This document shows positions 44,423 to 55,137 of a stretch of 64,000 nt of DNA, in pieces; positions within the stretch are counted from its first letter, which is position 1; every line of letters begins with the position of its first letter. Source of the DNA: Pseudomonas putida (GTDB taxonomy: Bacteria > Pseudomonadota > Gammaproteobacteria > Pseudomonadales > Pseudomonadaceae). A program made the translations under genes and the position numbers. Location: contig NZ_JANHKS010000004.1 of assembly GCF_028682175.1 (NCBI RefSeq), positions 1 through 64,000 of the forward strand. The letters are read 5' to 3'. The notes beneath the pieces are model-generated. The model did not search any database. It was not told the DNA's origin and saw only the letters and a list, made by a program, of their open reading frames with translations.

Positions 44423-45325
44423 TCATTCAGGCTTGTGATCGCCACGGATCGAGAAGTTGGACATGTGTTCCAGCCCCTTGATCAGCCCCGAGTGATCCCA
44501 GCCGCTGCCGCCCAGCGCCGCGCAGGTGCTGAACACTTGTTGCGCGTTGGCGGTGTTGGGCAGGTTCAGGCCCAGTTCGCGGGCGCCTTCCAGCGCCAGG
44601 TTCAGGTCCTTCTGGTGCAGGGCGATGCGGAAACCAGGATTGAAGGTGCCTTTGATCATGCGCTCGCCGTGCACTTCCAGGATCTTGGAGGACGCGAAGC
44701 CGCCCATCAGCGCTTCACGCACCTTGGCAGGATCGGCACCGTTCTTGGAGGCGAACAGCAGCGCTTCGGCCACCGCCTGAATGTTCAGGGCGACGATGAT
44801 CTGGTTGGCAACCTTGGCGGTCTGGCCGTCACCGTTGCCGCCGACCAGGGTGATGTTCTTGCCCATGGTCTGGAACAGGGGCAGGGCGCGGTCGAAGGTG
44901 CCCTGGTTGCCACCGACCATGATGCTCAGGGTCGCAGCCTTGGCGCCGACTTCACCACCCGATACCGGGGCGTCGAGGTACTGCGCGCCGGTGGCGTTGA
45001 TTTTCTCGGCAAATGCCTTGGTCGCCGAAGGCGAGATCGAACTCATGTCGATCACCACCTTGCCTGCGCCAGTGCCTTCGCTCAGGCCGTTCTCGCCGAA
45101 CAGTACGTCGTTGACCTGCGGGGTGTCGGGCAGCATGACGATGATGAATTCGGCTTCCTGAGCCACTTCGCGCGGGTTGGCCAGCACCGTTGCGCCGCCG
45201 GAGACCAGCGAGGCGGGCGGTGCCACGAAGTGTTTGGACAGGAAGAGTTGATGGCCTGCCTTCTGCAGGTTCTCTGCCATGGGCAGACCCATGATGCCGG
45301 TGCCGATAAAGCCGATGTTCGCCAT
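44423..45325 (-). CDS. glxR: Tartronate semialdehyde reductase
   Basis: A 300-residue beta-hydroxyacid dehydrogenase reducing tartronate semialdehyde to glycerate. N-terminal Rossmann motif IGFIGTGIMGLPMAENL, substrate signature DAPVSGGEVGAKAATLSIMVGG, and catalytic Lys in GDGQTAKVANQIIVALN. The EVHGERMIKGTFNPGFRIALHQKDLNLAL segment is typical of GlxR/GarR. It is the last of gcl-hyi-glxR, separated from hyi by an unusual 132-base gap containing a REP pair. Confidence 0.93.
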   Translation of the reverse strand: MANIGFIGTGIMGLPMAENLQKAGHQLFLSKHFVAPPASLVSGGATVLANPREVAQEAEFIIVMLPDTPQVNDVLFGENGLSEGTGAGKVVIDMSSISPSATKAFAEKINATGAQYLDAPVSGGEVGAKAATLSIMVGGNQGTFDRALPLFQTMGKNITLVGGNGDGQTAKVANQIIVALNIQAVAEALLFASKNGADPAKVREALMGGFASSKILEVHGERMIKGTFNPGFRIALHQKDLNLALEGARELGLNLPNTANAQQVFSTCAALGGSGWDHSGLIKGLEHMSNFSIRGDHKPE

Positions 45326-45358
45326 GAGATGTTCCTCTTTTTATGTCTTGTTAGCACT

Positions 45359-45448
45359 TGTAGGAGTGAGCTTGCTCGCGATTGCGGTCTGTCATCGGGC
45401 ATTGATGTGACAGACCAATCGCTATCGCGAGCAAGCTCACTCCTACAG
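45359..45448. repeat. REPIN-type inverted repeat inside the glyoxylate operon
   Basis: TGTAGGAGTGAGCTTGCTCG and CGCGAGCAAGCTCACTCCTA, inverted around a spacer of about 45 bases, fill the gap between hyi and glxR. REP hairpins within operons can stabilise or attenuate parts of the mRNA. Confidence 0.85.
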
Positions 45449-45457
45449 GGCTTGGTG

Positions 45458-46240
45458 TTAGATCAGGTTATGGGTCTTGAGCCAGCCAAGGCCCGCTTCG
45501 GTGGTGGTCAGCGGCTTGTATTCGCAACCGATCCAGCCGCGGTAACCCAGCTTGTCCAGATGCCCGAACAGGAAGCCGTAGTTGATCTCCCCGGTGCCCG
45601 GCTCATGCCGGCCCGGGTTGTCCGCCAGTTGCACGTGACGGATCACCGGCAGGTTTTTCTCGATGGTGCGGGCAAGGTCGCCCTCCATGATCTGCATGTG
45701 GTAGATGTCGTACTGCAACGACAGGTTGCGGCTGCCGACCTTCTCGCGGATGTCCAGGGCCTGGGCCGTGGTGTTGAGGTAGAAGCCGGGGATGTCGAGG
45801 GTGTTGATCATTTCCATGACCAGATCGATACCCTGGGCCTGCAGCTTGTCAGCGGCATACTTGAGGTTGTCGATGAAGGTCTTTTCGATCAGCGCATCAT
45901 CGAAACCCTGTGGCTTGATCCCGGCCAGACAGTTGACCTGGGTGTTGCCCAGCACCTTGGCGTAGGCAATGGCCAGATCGACACCGGCGTAGAACTCCTC
46001 GACGCGGTCCGGATGGCAGGCAATCCCGCGCTCGCCTTTGGCCCAGTCGCCAGCGGGCAGGTTGAACAGCACCTGGGTCAGGCCGTGGGCATCGAGTTCG
46101 GCCTTGATCTGCGCCGAGCTGAAATCGTACGGAAACAGATACTCGACCCCGCTGAAACCGGCGTTGGCGGCCGCTTCGAAGCGTTGCAGAAAGTCCTGCT
46201 CGGTGAACAGCATGGACAGGTTGGCGCATAAACGTGGCAT
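45458..46240 (-). CDS. hyi: Hydroxypyruvate isomerase
   Basis: A 260-residue TIM-barrel isomerase interconverting hydroxypyruvate and tartronate semialdehyde. LCANLSMLFTEQDFLQRFEAAANAGFSGVEYLFPYDF is typical, with metal/acid residues in VMEMINTLDIPGFYL, LQYDIYHMQIMEGDL and HVQLADNPGRHEPGTGEINY, and GCEYKP late. It sits between gcl and glxR and removes or recovers hydroxypyruvate in the glyoxylate pathway. Confidence 0.93.
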   Translation of the reverse strand: MPRLCANLSMLFTEQDFLQRFEAAANAGFSGVEYLFPYDFSSAQIKAELDAHGLTQVLFNLPAGDWAKGERGIACHPDRVEEFYAGVDLAIAYAKVLGNTQVNCLAGIKPQGFDDALIEKTFIDNLKYAADKLQAQGIDLVMEMINTLDIPGFYLNTTAQALDIREKVGSRNLSLQYDIYHMQIMEGDLARTIEKNLPVIRHVQLADNPGRHEPGTGEINYGFLFGHLDKLGYRGWIGCEYKPLTTTEAGLGWLKTHNLI

Positions 46241-46276
46241 GGGTGGCTCCTTGTTCTGGCTCGTGCGAGCGGCTGT

Positions 46277-48052
46277 TCAGTCCAGCAGGCTGATGGCGGT
46301 CGGGGCGTCGTCGCGGCTTTCGGCCAGCGATTCGAACTCGTTGATCGCGTTGATCTCGGTGCCCATGGCGATGTTGGTGACACGCTCAAGAATGACCTCA
46401 ACCACAACCGGAACGCTGTACTGTTGCATCAGGCTCGCCGCCTCGGCGAAAGCCGCCTGGATGTGCGCTGGATCGCTGACACGAATCGCCTTGCAGCCCA
46501 GCCCTTCGGCGACGGCGATGTGGTCCACGCCGTAGCCTTCCAGCTCAGGGGCGTTGATGTTGTCGAACGCCAGTTGCACGCAGTAATCGATGTCGAAGTT
46601 GCGCTGCGCCTGACGGATCAGGCCCAGGTACGAGTTGTTCACCACCACGTGGATGTACGGCAGCTTGAACTGCGCGCCCACGGCCAGCTCTTCGATCATG
46701 AACTGGAAGTCATAGTCGCCGGACAGCGCGACAACCTTGCGGCTCGGGTCGGCCTTGGCCACGCCCAGTGCTGCCGGAATGGTCCAGCCCAGCGGGCCTG
46801 CCTGACCGCAGTTGATCCAGTGACGCGGCTTGTACACGTGCAGGAACTGCGCGCCGGCAATCTGCGACAGGCCGATGGTGCTGACGTAGCAGGTGTCCTT
46901 GCCGAAGAACTGGTTCATTTCCTCGTAGACGCGCTGCGGCTTGACCGGCACGTTGTCGTAGTGGGTCTTGCGCTGCATGGTGCGCTTGCGCTCCTGGCAA
47001 CTGGCCAGCCACTGGCTGCGATCTTTAAGCTTGCCAGCGGTGTGCCACTCGCGGGCCACTTCGAGGAACATCGCCAGCGCCGCGCCTGCGTCGGAAACGA
47101 TGCCCAGGTCTGGCGTCAGCACGCGACCGATCTGGGTCGGCTCGATGTCTACGTGGATGAACTTGCGGCCTTCGCTGTAGACCGAAACCGTACCGGTGTG
47201 ACGGTTCGCCCAACGGTTGCCGATGCCCAGCACCATGTCCGACTCAAGCATGGTCGCGTTGCCGTAGCGGTGCGAAGTCTGCAAGCCCACCATGCCGGCC
47301 ATTTGCGGGTGATCGTCCGGGATGGTGCCCCAGCCCATCAGGGTCGGGATGACCGGAATGCCAGTCAGTTCGGCGAATTCCACCAGCGCATCGGAAGCAT
47401 CGGCGTTGATGATGCCGCCACCGGCAACGATCAGCGGACGCTCCGAGGCGTTGAGCATGGCCAAAGCCTTCTCGACCTGGTTGCGGCTGGCCTGCGGCTT
47501 GATGACCGGCAGCGGCTCGTAGGCGTCGATGTCGAATTCGATTTCGGCCATCTGCACGTCGAACGGCAGGTCGATCAGCACAGGGCCCGGACGACCGCTG
47601 CGCATCAACTGGAAAGCTTTCTGGAACACGTAAGGCACCTGGCCCGGTTCCATGACGGTGGTGGCCCATTTGGCAACAGGGGCTGCAATCGAAGCGATAT
47701 CGACGGCCTGGAAGTCTTCCTTGTGCATGCGGGCGCGGGGTGCCTGCCCTGTGATGCAGAGGATGGGGATCGAGTCGGCGGAGGCGGAATAGAGGCCGGT
47801 AATCATGTCGGTGCCGGCAGGGCCGGAAGTCCCGATGCAGACGCCGATATTGCCGGCAATGGCGCGGGTGTAACCCTCGGCCATGTGCGAGGCGCCTTCG
47901 ACGTGGCGGGCCAGCACGTGGTCGATGCCGCCGATTTTCTTGAATGCGGCGTACAGAGGGTTGATCGCAGCGCCGGGGATACCAAAGGCGGTATCGACCC
48001 CTTCGCGACGCATCACCAGAACGGCTGCTTCGATGGCTCTCATGATGGTCAT
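46277..48052 (-). CDS. gcl: Glyoxylate carboligase
   Basis: A 591-residue thiamine-diphosphate enzyme joining two glyoxylates to tartronate semialdehyde and CO2. The usual thiamine-activating glutamate is replaced by Val in Gcl: here [20 protein letters not shown] fits. The ThDP-binding GDG-type motif is [36 protein letters not shown]. Start 48052 follows AGGAG ten bases before ATG; an in-frame extension of 87 residues would cross the LysR promoter. It leads the gcl-hyi-glxR operon. Confidence 0.95.
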   Translation of the reverse strand: MTIMRAIEAAVLVMRREGVDTAFGIPGAAINPLYAAFKKIGGIDHVLARHVEGASHMAEGYTRAIAGNIGVCIGTSGPAGTDMITGLYSASADSIPILCITGQAPRARMHKEDFQAVDIASIAAPVAKWATTVMEPGQVPYVFQKAFQLMRSGRPGPVLIDLPFDVQMAEIEFDIDAYEPLPVIKPQASRNQVEKALAMLNASERPLIVAGGGIINADASDALVEFAELTGIPVIPTLMGWGTIPDDHPQMAGMVGLQTSHRYGNATMLESDMVLGIGNRWANRHTGTVSVYSEGRKFIHVDIEPTQIGRVLTPDLGIVSDAGAALAMFLEVAREWHTAGKLKDRSQWLASCQERKRTMQRKTHYDNVPVKPQRVYEEMNQFFGKDTCYVSTIGLSQIAGAQFLHVYKPRHWINCGQAGPLGWTIPAALGVAKADPSRKVVALSGDYDFQFMIEELAVGAQFKLPYIHVVVNNSYLGLIRQAQRNFDIDYCVQLAFDNINAPELEGYGVDHIAVAEGLGCKAIRVSDPAHIQAAFAEAASLMQQYSVPVVVEVILERVTNIAMGTEINAINEFESLAESRDDAPTAISLLD

Positions 48053-48163
48053 TTTTGTTGTTCTCCTGAAACTCGGTAGTTTTTGTACACATCCAGACTG
48101 ATTTGAATTGAAGTTTTTGTGAATGGCTGTTTTTATCGGTTCTATCGGTATCAGGAGTATCGA

Positions 48164-49072
48164 ATGGACCGCTATACAGAAATTCGCAGCTACGTGCTGG
48201 TGGCCACGCGCGGCAGTTTTGCCGCAGCGGCACTGGTGGAGGGAGTGACCCCGGTCATCATGGGCCGGCGCCTGAGCGCGCTGGAGGAGCGGCTGGGGGT
48301 CAAGCTGATTCACCGCTCGACTCGCGGCCTGACCCTGACCGATGCCGGGGAGTCGTATCTGGAAAACGCCAAGGCTGTCTTGCAGTCTTTCGAAGAGCTA
48401 GACGCCAGCATCAGCGAGAACGAAAGCAGCGTGCGCGGGCATCTGGTGGTGTCTGCGCCGGCCGGCTTCGGCCGCCAGCACGTGGCGCCCCATGCGCCGG
48501 AATTCCAGGCGCGTTTCCCGGACCTGCAACTGTCGTTCAACCTCACCGACAACGTCGTCGATCTGGTGCGCGAGGGTTACGACATGAGCATTCGCATCGG
48601 CGAGGTGCTCGACCCCAACTACGTGGCCATCAAGCTGTTCGCCAACAAACGGGTGGTGTGTGGTTCACCGCAGTATTTTGCCGAGCGCGGCTATCCGCAG
48701 ACCCTGGAAGACCTGGCCGAACACAACTGCCTGACGTTCAACCTGCAGGGCGGCCAGCACCGTGGATGGACGTTTCAGCGCGACGGCAAGCCGGTGGCGA
48801 TCAAGGTGGCGGGCAACCTCTACTGCAACGATGGCGAGCTGCTGTATGACTGGGCCAAGCGCGGGCTGGGACTGTGTTGGCGCTCAACCTGGGAGATCCA
48901 GAACGAGATTGACAGCGGGGCGTTGATTACCGTGCTGGACGAGTTTGCCTTGCCCAGTTACGACATTCAGGGGGTGTACCCGCAGCAGCATTACCTGCCG
49001 GCGAAGGTGCGGTTTTTCATCGCGTTTCTGAAGGAGGTGTACAACCGGCCGGGGTACTGGAAGCAGGAGTAG
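48164..49072 (+). CDS. LysR-family regulator divergent from gcl
   Basis: A 302-residue LysR regulator: N-terminal helix-turn-helix ([45 protein letters not shown]) and a C-terminal periplasmic-binding-like effector domain. The start ATG 48164 has CAGGAG six bases before it. It faces gcl across a 111-base gap, so it probably controls the glyoxylate genes; the co-inducer might be glyoxylate or a product (inference). Confidence 0.88.
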   Translation: MDRYTEIRSYVLVATRGSFAAAALVEGVTPVIMGRRLSALEERLGVKLIHRSTRGLTLTDAGESYLENAKAVLQSFEELDASISENESSVRGHLVVSAPAGFGRQHVAPHAPEFQARFPDLQLSFNLTDNVVDLVREGYDMSIRIGEVLDPNYVAIKLFANKRVVCGSPQYFAERGYPQTLEDLAEHNCLTFNLQGGQHRGWTFQRDGKPVAIKVAGNLYCNDGELLYDWAKRGLGLCWRSTWEIQNEIDSGALITVLDEFALPSYDIQGVYPQQHYLPAKVRFFIAFLKEVYNRPGYWKQE

Positions 49073-49084
49073 GCCCCGGGCCGT

Positions 49085-49172
49085 TGTAGGAGCGCGCTTG
49101 CCCGCGACAGCGGTGTGTCATTCCCCACATGGGTGTTGGAAAAATCGCCGTCGCGGGCAAGCGCGCTCCTAC
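49085..49172. repeat. REPIN-type inverted repeat (TGTAGGAGCGCGC class)
   Basis: TGTAGGAGCGCGCTTGCCCG and CGGGCAAGCGCGCTCCTACA are perfect inverted arms around a spacer of about 48 bases, placed between convergent genes. Confidence 0.88.
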
Positions 49173-49180
49173 AGGTCGTG

Positions 49181-49948
49181 TTAGATCAACTCCACCGACA
49201 CCGGTGGCAAGCCACGGATCTCGCCCACCGCCAGGCCCGGCTCCTTGGTCAGGTACATGCCCGTGTACGATCCGGTGGTGATCACCAGTTCCGGCGACAC
49301 GCTCTGGCCGTTCTGGGTGTGGTGATTGACCACCCACGGCAGCAGGCGGCGCGGGTCGCCGGCGGGGTTGGCGCCGTCGCCCGGCACGATGTCCTGGTCG
49401 GCGTAGGTGAAGGTCAGCGCCGGCTCCAGGAAAGGGAAGCTTTCGTCGTAGGGAATGAAATCCCCGACAATCAGCGCGCCATGGTTGAGCAGGTCACCCA
49501 GCGCCAGCAGCGGCTCGATTTTCGGCCAGGCGATGAAACGACTGCTGACCACCTCGATAGTCGCGCCCATCGAGCCAATGCTGCTCAACACTTCCTCGTC
49601 TGAATACGCCTCCTGGCGTGCCTCGAAGGTGCGGTTCAGGCGAAAGGCAATTTCCAGCTCCAGGATCGGCGAGGGGTAATCGACGCTTTCCAGTTGGCTG
49701 CCACTGGCAAACAGACCGTCTTCGGGCAACAGGGCGCCGTTGATAGGGCCGCCACTGGTGGATTTGGAGCCGACCTTCCAGCCACCGACCGTCGTCTCGC
49801 GCAGCTTCAGGATTTCCCGCTGCAAGGCATAGGCGCTGGCGCTGTCGGCTGGCACGTAATCGGGGCGAATCTCGGAGATTTTCTGACCTTGGCGCATGGC
49901 GTCGACGATCAGTTCGGCAATGTTCGCAGGTTGGGTCGGTAGATTCAC
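49181..49948 (-). CDS. Fumarylacetoacetate-hydrolase-fold hydratase (2-keto-4-pentenoate hydratase type)
   Basis: A 255-residue MhpD-like protein. ASAYALQREILKLRETTVGGWKVGSKS, LEIAFRLNRTF (metal ligand Glu), and IEVVSSRFIAW belong to the family, which hydrates 2-hydroxypenta-2,4-dienoate or decarboxylates oxalocrotonate in aromatic meta-cleavage routes. No other meta-cleavage gene is nearby, so the true substrate is unknown. GTG 49948 has AAGGAAG seven bases upstream; a longer in-frame ORF to 50062 lacks a ribosome site. Confidence 0.78.
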   Translation of the reverse strand: MNLPTQPANIAELIVDAMRQGQKISEIRPDYVPADSASAYALQREILKLRETTVGGWKVGSKSTSGGPINGALLPEDGLFASGSQLESVDYPSPILELEIAFRLNRTFEARQEAYSDEEVLSSIGSMGATIEVVSSRFIAWPKIEPLLALGDLLNHGALIVGDFIPYDESFPFLEPALTFTYADQDIVPGDGANPAGDPRRLLPWVVNHHTQNGQSVSPELVITTGSYTGMYLTKEPGLAVGEIRGLPPVSVELI

Positions 49949-50110
49949 GCGGACTTCCTTCAGGCAGTTGAATGGAGAGTGCTCCACGCTAGACCGGGGT
50001 ATCTGCGCGAAGCCAGCATTCCTTACTCTAACCTCAAATGCCCGGCACAGCGCAGCCCTCATCTTGCCTCAAACGCTCAATGTCCCGGTCTGCGGGGCCT
50101 GCGGGCCATA

Positions 50111-50143
50111 AAAAAACCGCTGCGGGGCAGGCAGCGGTTTTTT
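50111..50143. terminator. Bidirectional terminator before the DUF2790 genes
   Basis: AAAAAACCGCTGC/GCAGCGGTTTTTT, 13-bp stem with a seven-base loop. On the minus strand it ends the DUF2790 transcript starting at 50457. Confidence 0.9.
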
Positions 50144-50184
50144 ATTTCAGCTTGTTGCTTGCGATTGGATCGCGGTGCAAGGCA

Positions 50185-50457
50185 TCAGCCATTCTGACAG
50201 CCTTCACCCAAACGGGTGTATTCCAGATTGTGAGTCACGCCCTGGCTGTCGACGTAGATCATGTGCGATTCAACCGGGCCGCACTCGGTCGCGATGTTGC
50301 CAGCATTGGTGATGCTGATGACCTTGGCGATGTCCAGATGCTGGGAATAGTTGTACTCGACGGCAGGGGGAGTCGACTCAGGCGCTGCGTCAGCACTCGC
50401 GTTGGCCGAGGCGAGTGCGCTGAAGATCGACAGCGCGGCAAACAGTGCGTATTTCAT
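50185..50457 (-). CDS. DUF2790 periplasmic protein, copy 1
   Basis: A 90-residue protein with a signal peptide (cut after LASA) and the DUF2790 core YNYSQHLDIAKVISIT, ECGPVESHMIYVDSQGVTHNLEYTRLGEGC. Two conserved Cys can pair. The family is nearly restricted to Pseudomonas and its role is not known, though several members respond to metals. Start 50457 is chosen since GGAG is seven bases upstream; the adjacent ATG 50460 is alternative. Confidence 0.88.
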   Translation of the reverse strand: MKYALFAALSIFSALASANASADAAPESTPPAVEYNYSQHLDIAKVISITNAGNIATECGPVESHMIYVDSQGVTHNLEYTRLGEGCQNG

Positions 50458-50685
50458 CATTTCACTCCACAAAAGTTTCAAGCAAAACTGCCAGGTGTCT
50501 TGCTGTTAGGGGGCATCTTAGGAGCGTCGTTCCATTGATAAAAATGGTCGTTAATGATTAGCGCAATCACGATTAGTGATAAAAGCCGTTTGCTCGTTAC
50601 TTTGAGGTTAATTGTTTCTTGCACAGTAATTGACTGTTGCAAAAATACGCCTCAATGGTCCAGTTTCGACCAGCGCCAGACCGGT

Positions 50686-50958
50686 TCAGCCGTTCTCGCA
50701 ACTGTCGCCAAGCCGTGTGTATTCGAGCTTGTGAGTCACGCCCTTGCTGTCCACGTATTCCATCTGAGCCTTGAGCGGACCGCAGGCGTTGCCTGCATTG
50801 GCGCCATTGCTGATACGCACGACCTTGGCAATGTCCAGGTCCTGGGTGTAGTCGTACTGGCTGTTCTGGGCGGAGGCTGCGACGGTCGAACCGGCAGAAT
50901 CATTGGCCGACGCCAACAGGCTGAACATCGACAGTGCGGCAAACAATGCGTATTTCAT
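50686..50958 (-). CDS. DUF2790 periplasmic protein, copy 2
   Basis: A 90-residue paralog of the protein at 50.2 kb with the same signal peptide and core: YDYTQDLDIAKVVRISN, ACGPLKAQMEYVDSKGVTHKLEYTRLGDSC. The two genes are on one strand, about 230 bases apart, and form a diverged tandem duplication. Gap sequence between them is low in G+C and suggests a separate promoter for copy 1. Confidence 0.9.
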   Translation of the reverse strand: MKYALFAALSMFSLLASANDSAGSTVAASAQNSQYDYTQDLDIAKVVRISNGANAGNACGPLKAQMEYVDSKGVTHKLEYTRLGDSCENG

Positions 50959-51224
50959 GACGAACTCCCAACTTACCGGTTAGAGCAAGCGGTCGAGGGC
51001 GGGGCTTGCTGATGGGAGAAGTTTAAGTAGGGCGGTCGTTGTCACAGAAATACTGTCTGTCGATAGGCGTCATCATTGGCGCTGATGTGCGGCGTTTAAA
51101 CGTTCCGGGAGAGGACTGCGGCATTGGCCGTATTCCTGACTGGAATCCACTGCATGAAAAACATGAATTTTATTTATGGTGTGCAGCGTCTTACCGTAGG
51201 TGCATCCGAACCCGTGGAGCCACC

Positions 51225-52469
51225 ATGACCGTCCAGCAGCCTGCCGCCCTAGAAGAGGCACGTACCGACAACCCCGCCGAAGAGCACTGGAAGCGCAACC
51301 TGCTGGTCTGTGTGCTGGGTTCGTTCACCACGATCATCGCCATGACCCTGCTGCTGCCATTTCTGCCGCTGTACGTCGAGCATCTCGGCGTGAGCGATCC
51401 TGCGGCCATCGTGCAATGGTCGGGTGTGGCCTTTGGTGCGACCTTTCTGTCGGCCGCACTCACCGCGCCACTGTGGGGCCGGCTGGGTGATCGCTACGGG
51501 CGCAAGCTGATGCTGATCCGTGCAAGCCTGGGGATGGCCATCGCCATGTCACTGATCGGCCTTGCGGAAAACATCTATCAACTGGTGGGTTTGCGTTTGC
51601 TCGCCGGTCTGCTGGGCGGCTATGCCTCCGGCGCCACGATCCTGGTGGCCACCCAGACACCCAAGGCGCGCTCGGGTTGGGCCCTTGGCATGCTGTCGTC
51701 GGGGATCATGGCCGGCAACCTCACCGGCCCCTTGATCGGCGGGCTGCTGCCGCCGCTGATCGGGATCCGCAACACGTTCTTCCTGGCCGGCGGGGTGATC
51801 TTCCTGACCTTCCTCGCGACGCTGTTTCTGATGAAAGAGGCGCCGCGTCCAAGACCTGTAGCCGGAGCCGCAAAGAAGGTCACGGTACGCGCCTGGGACG
51901 TGATCCCGGACAAGAGACCGGTGATCACCATGTTCGTGGTGGCGAGCCTCGTGATGTTCTCGATCATGTCCATCGAGCCGATCATCACGGTGTACCTGAC
52001 GCAACTGCACACAAAAAACGTGACGCTGATGGCGGGGCTGGTGATGTCGGCCACGGCGCTGGCCAGCGTGTTGTCGGCCTCGCGTATCGGCAAACTGGCG
52101 GACCGCGTCGGCCACTGGAAGGTGGTCATGGGCTGCCTCACGGCCGCGGCCGTTCTGCTGGTGCCGCAGGCTTTCGCGACCAACGAATGGCAACTGGTGG
52201 TGCTGCGCTTTCTGATGGGCGTTGCGTTGGGTGGGCTGTTGCCGTGCATTGCCGCGATCATCCGGCATTCGGTGCCAGACATCGTGGCAGGGCGCATGCT
52301 TGGCTATTCCACTTCCAGCCAGTACGTCGGCCAGGTGCTGGGGCCGCTGACCGGCGGATACCTGGGTGGGCATTTCGGCATGCCGATCGTGTTCATCGTC
52401 ACCTGCGTGCTGATGGCGGGCTGCGCGGTGGTGATGCTGGTCATGCGCCCGGTGACGATCAAGGCCTGA
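51225..52469 (+). CDS. MFS-family exporter
   Basis: A 414-residue transporter with 12 membrane segments and the MFS loop GRLGDRYGRKLMLI between TM2 and TM3, repeated as KLADRVGHWKV in the second half. It resembles drug:proton antiporters (Bcr/EmrD/TetA-like DHA1 group); the substrate is unknown. The start ATG 51225 has GTGGAG six bases upstream; a much longer in-frame ORF to 51039 is rejected for lack of family sequence. It converges with the Fbp transporter. Confidence 0.88.
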   Translation: MTVQQPAALEEARTDNPAEEHWKRNLLVCVLGSFTTIIAMTLLLPFLPLYVEHLGVSDPAAIVQWSGVAFGATFLSAALTAPLWGRLGDRYGRKLMLIRASLGMAIAMSLIGLAENIYQLVGLRLLAGLLGGYASGATILVATQTPKARSGWALGMLSSGIMAGNLTGPLIGGLLPPLIGIRNTFFLAGGVIFLTFLATLFLMKEAPRPRPVAGAAKKVTVRAWDVIPDKRPVITMFVVASLVMFSIMSIEPIITVYLTQLHTKNVTLMAGLVMSATALASVLSASRIGKLADRVGHWKVVMGCLTAAAVLLVPQAFATNEWQLVVLRFLMGVALGGLLPCIAAIIRHSVPDIVAGRMLGYSTSSQYVGQVLGPLTGGYLGGHFGMPIVFIVTCVLMAGCAVVMLVMRPVTIKA

Positions 52470-52472
52470 CGC

Positions 52473-53531
52473 TCACAGCACATGGGCATGCCCGGCGGCG
52501 GACAGGCTGACAGCACTGCCCATGGCCGGGATGTCGATGCCGGGGTTGCGCACGTTCAGTGTTCGGTGGGGAATCTGCTCGCCATTGGCGCCGAGCCGGG
52601 GCGCAAGCTCCAGGGTGAGCACGCAGGTGCCACCGGCGAAATCGACGTCGGTGACGCAGCCGGCGGTGCCTTGGGCGTGCGCCTGGGTGGAGACGGTCAG
52701 TTGCTCAGGGCGCAGCAGAATCTGCGCCGCGCCCTGGCGACGGGGTTTGAGCACCGGGATCGACCCCAGCTCGCAGTTGGCGACATCGCCTTCAATCCAC
52801 GCCGGCAGGATGATTGCCTCGCCGAGAAACACGGCAGTCTGTTCGTCGACCGGGTGACGATACAACTCCATCGGCGGGCCGGCCTGTACCAGTCTGCCCT
52901 GACGCATCACCGCCAGTTGATCGGCGAACGACAGCGCTTCGGCCTGGTCATGGGTGACCAGCACGGTGGTGATCCCGGCATCGGACAACAGCTTGCTGAC
53001 GGTGCGACGCATGTTGCCGCGCAAGCCGGTGTCCAGCGCCGAAAAGGGCTCGTCCAGCAACATGATTGCCGGATTTTGCGCCAGCGCACGTGCCAGGGCG
53101 ACCCGCTGTTGCTGGCCGCCGGACAACTCATGGGGCCAGCGCTGGCTCATCGAGGCCTCCAGCGACACCATCTCCATCAGCTCGGCGATACGTCGTTGCT
53201 TGCTGTCGCGATCGCCCGCCAGGCCGAAACCGATGTTGGCCGCCACCGACAAATGCGGGAACAGCGCGCCATCCTGCGGCACATAACCGATATTGCGTTG
53301 ATGGGCCGCGACCTCCCGGGTGTCATCTACTAGCGGCTTGCCGTGCATGGCGATGCGCCCGCTGTCGGGAAACTCGAAGCCTGCAATCATGCGCAGCAAG
53401 GTGGTCTTGCCGGAGCCCGAAGGCCCGACAATGGCGGTGCGGCTGCCGGGGGCAATCAACAGGCTGACGTTGTCCAGGGCAACCACGTTGCCGAAGGTTT
53501 TGTGCAGGTTGTGCAATTCGAGAGCGTTCAT
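52473..53531 (-). CDS. fbpC: Ferric iron ABC transporter ATPase (FbpC type)
   Basis: A 352-residue ATPase with Walker [10 protein letters not shown], signature [15 protein letters not shown], Walker B IMLLDEPF, the D-loop SALDTGLR and a TOBE domain ([12 protein letters not shown]). Its start overlaps the permease stop by four bases (ATGA). Such ATPases drive import of Fe(III) captured by the periplasmic protein. Confidence 0.92.
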   Translation of the reverse strand: MNALELHNLHKTFGNVVALDNVSLLIAPGSRTAIVGPSGSGKTTLLRMIAGFEFPDSGRIAMHGKPLVDDTREVAAHQRNIGYVPQDGALFPHLSVAANIGFGLAGDRDSKQRRIAELMEMVSLEASMSQRWPHELSGGQQQRVALARALAQNPAIMLLDEPFSALDTGLRGNMRRTVSKLLSDAGITTVLVTHDQAEALSFADQLAVMRQGRLVQAGPPMELYRHPVDEQTAVFLGEAIILPAWIEGDVANCELGSIPVLKPRRQGAAQILLRPEQLTVSTQAHAQGTAGCVTDVDFAGGTCVLTLELAPRLGANGEQIPHRTLNVRNPGIDIPAMGSAVSLSAAGHAHVL

Positions 53532-55135
53532 CGGCCTGCCGTGCGTCTGGATTGATGATAGAGAAGGGCGGTGAGGGGCAGCGACAACAGCACCATGATC
53601 AGGGCATAGGGCGCTGCGGCGGCGTAGTCGATTTCGCTGGTCATGGCCCAGAAGCCGGTGGCCAGGGTTCGCGTGCCGCTGGGGGCCAGCAGCAGGGTGG
53701 CGGTCAGTTCATTGGTGATGGCCAGGAACACCAGTGCCGCGCCTGCTGCCGCACCCGGCGCGGCCAGGCGCAGGGTCACGTACCACAGGGCCTGGGCGGG
53801 AGAGCGGCCCAGGCTACGGGCGATGTTTTCCAGCTCCACCGGCGCCTGGGCAATACCGGCCCGCAAGCTGACCAGCGCGCGCGGCAAGAACATCAGCAAA
53901 TAGGCCAGCAGTACGGTCATCGCAGTCTGATAAATGGGCCGTGCGACCTTGATGGTGACGGTTACCAGTGCCAGCGCGACGACGATACCGGGCAAGGAAC
54001 TGGTGATGTAGTTGCAGCTTTCGAGCAAGCGGTTGAAGCGTCCCGGCGAGCGAATCGATAACCAGGCAACGGGAAACGCCGCTGCGGTGATCAGGATCGC
54101 ACCGGTCGAGGCCAGCACCAGTGTCTGGCGCACGGCATCGAGCAACCCTTCCTGCTGCCAGACCTCGCTGCCGCCTGCGATCAGCCAGCGGGTCAGGGTC
54201 AGCAACGGCACGCCGAGGGCCAACAAGGTCACGCTCAAGGGCAATGTCAGGCAGATCAGCGCGGCAACGCGGCTCAGGCGCTGAATCTGCGGCTGCCGGG
54301 CGCTGCCCGAACCGACTCGGGCGTAACGTGCTTTGCCTCGCGCACCAGCTTCCAGGGTCAACAGCGCCAGGCACAGGAGGGCCAGCACGCCGGCCAGCAT
54401 GTTCGCCGCAGGCCCGTTGAAAGACGACTGGAACTGATCGAAGATCGCCGTGGTGAAGGTGTCGTAGCGAATCATCGCGAACAGTCCGTACTCGGCGAGC
54501 AGGTGCAGGCCGATCAACAGCGAGCCGCCGCACAGGGCCAGTCGCAGTTGCGGCAGCACCACACGGAAAAACACCGCCACAGGCTTGAGCCCCAGGGATT
54601 GGCCAACGTCTTCGATGGCCGGATCCAGCCGGCGCAGGGTCGCGGCCACCGGCAAGTAAAGAAACGGGAAATACGCCAGCACCGACACCAGCACCGCTCC
54701 GGGCAAACCGTGCAGGGAGGGTACCAGGCTGACCCAGGCGTAGCTGTGAACGAACGCCGGAACGGCAATCGGCGCAGTGGCCAGCAGCGACCAGGCGCGA
54801 CGCCCAGGCAGATCACTGCGCTCGGTGAGCCAGGCAAGCGCCACCGACAGCACGATGCACAGTGGCAACGAAATCAGCACCAGCAACAGGGTGTTGACCA
54901 GCAGTTCGGCGACCCGGGGACGAAACACCAACTGGACAATGCTGTCCCAGCCGCTGACGAAGGCGATATAAATGACGAACCCCAGGGGCAACAGCGCCAG
55001 CAGCGAAACCACCAGCGAGCTGCTGGTGATCCACGCCGCCATCCGCCGTCCGTGGCGTCTGCGCAAGGCCGCCGCAGGTGAAATCACGCCTGCGGTGGCT
55101 TTGTTTGCCAGGGTGGGCAAATGTTCCGATTGCAC
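53528..55135 (-). CDS. fbpB: Ferric iron ABC transporter permease, fused double (FbpB type)
   Basis: A 535-residue permease with about 12 membrane segments and two EAA loops ([24 protein letters not shown] and [25 protein letters not shown]), as in FbpB/SfuB. It forms the whole pore. It lies between fbpA and fbpC with overlaps of two to four bases. Confidence 0.92.
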   Translation of the reverse strand: MQSEHLPTLANKATAGVISPAAALRRRHGRRMAAWITSSSLVVSLLALLPLGFVIYIAFVSGWDSIVQLVFRPRVAELLVNTLLLVLISLPLCIVLSVALAWLTERSDLPGRRAWSLLATAPIAVPAFVHSYAWVSLVPSLHGLPGAVLVSVLAYFPFLYLPVAATLRRLDPAIEDVGQSLGLKPVAVFFRVVLPQLRLALCGGSLLIGLHLLAEYGLFAMIRYDTFTTAIFDQFQSSFNGPAANMLAGVLALLCLALLTLEAGARGKARYARVGSGSARQPQIQRLSRVAALICLTLPLSVTLLALGVPLLTLTRWLIAGGSEVWQQEGLLDAVRQTLVLASTGAILITAAAFPVAWLSIRSPGRFNRLLESCNYITSSLPGIVVALALVTVTIKVARPIYQTAMTVLLAYLLMFLPRALVSLRAGIAQAPVELENIARSLGRSPAQALWYVTLRLAAPGAAAGAALVFLAITNELTATLLLAPSGTRTLATGFWAMTSEIDYAAAAPYALIMVLLSLPLTALLYHQSRRTAGR

Positions 55136-55137
55136 GG

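Noticed and set aside
46277..48313. Longer glyoxylate carboligase with an 87-residue extension
   Set aside because: It would cover the gcl/LysR promoter and lacks family similarity; AGGAG before 48052 sets the start.
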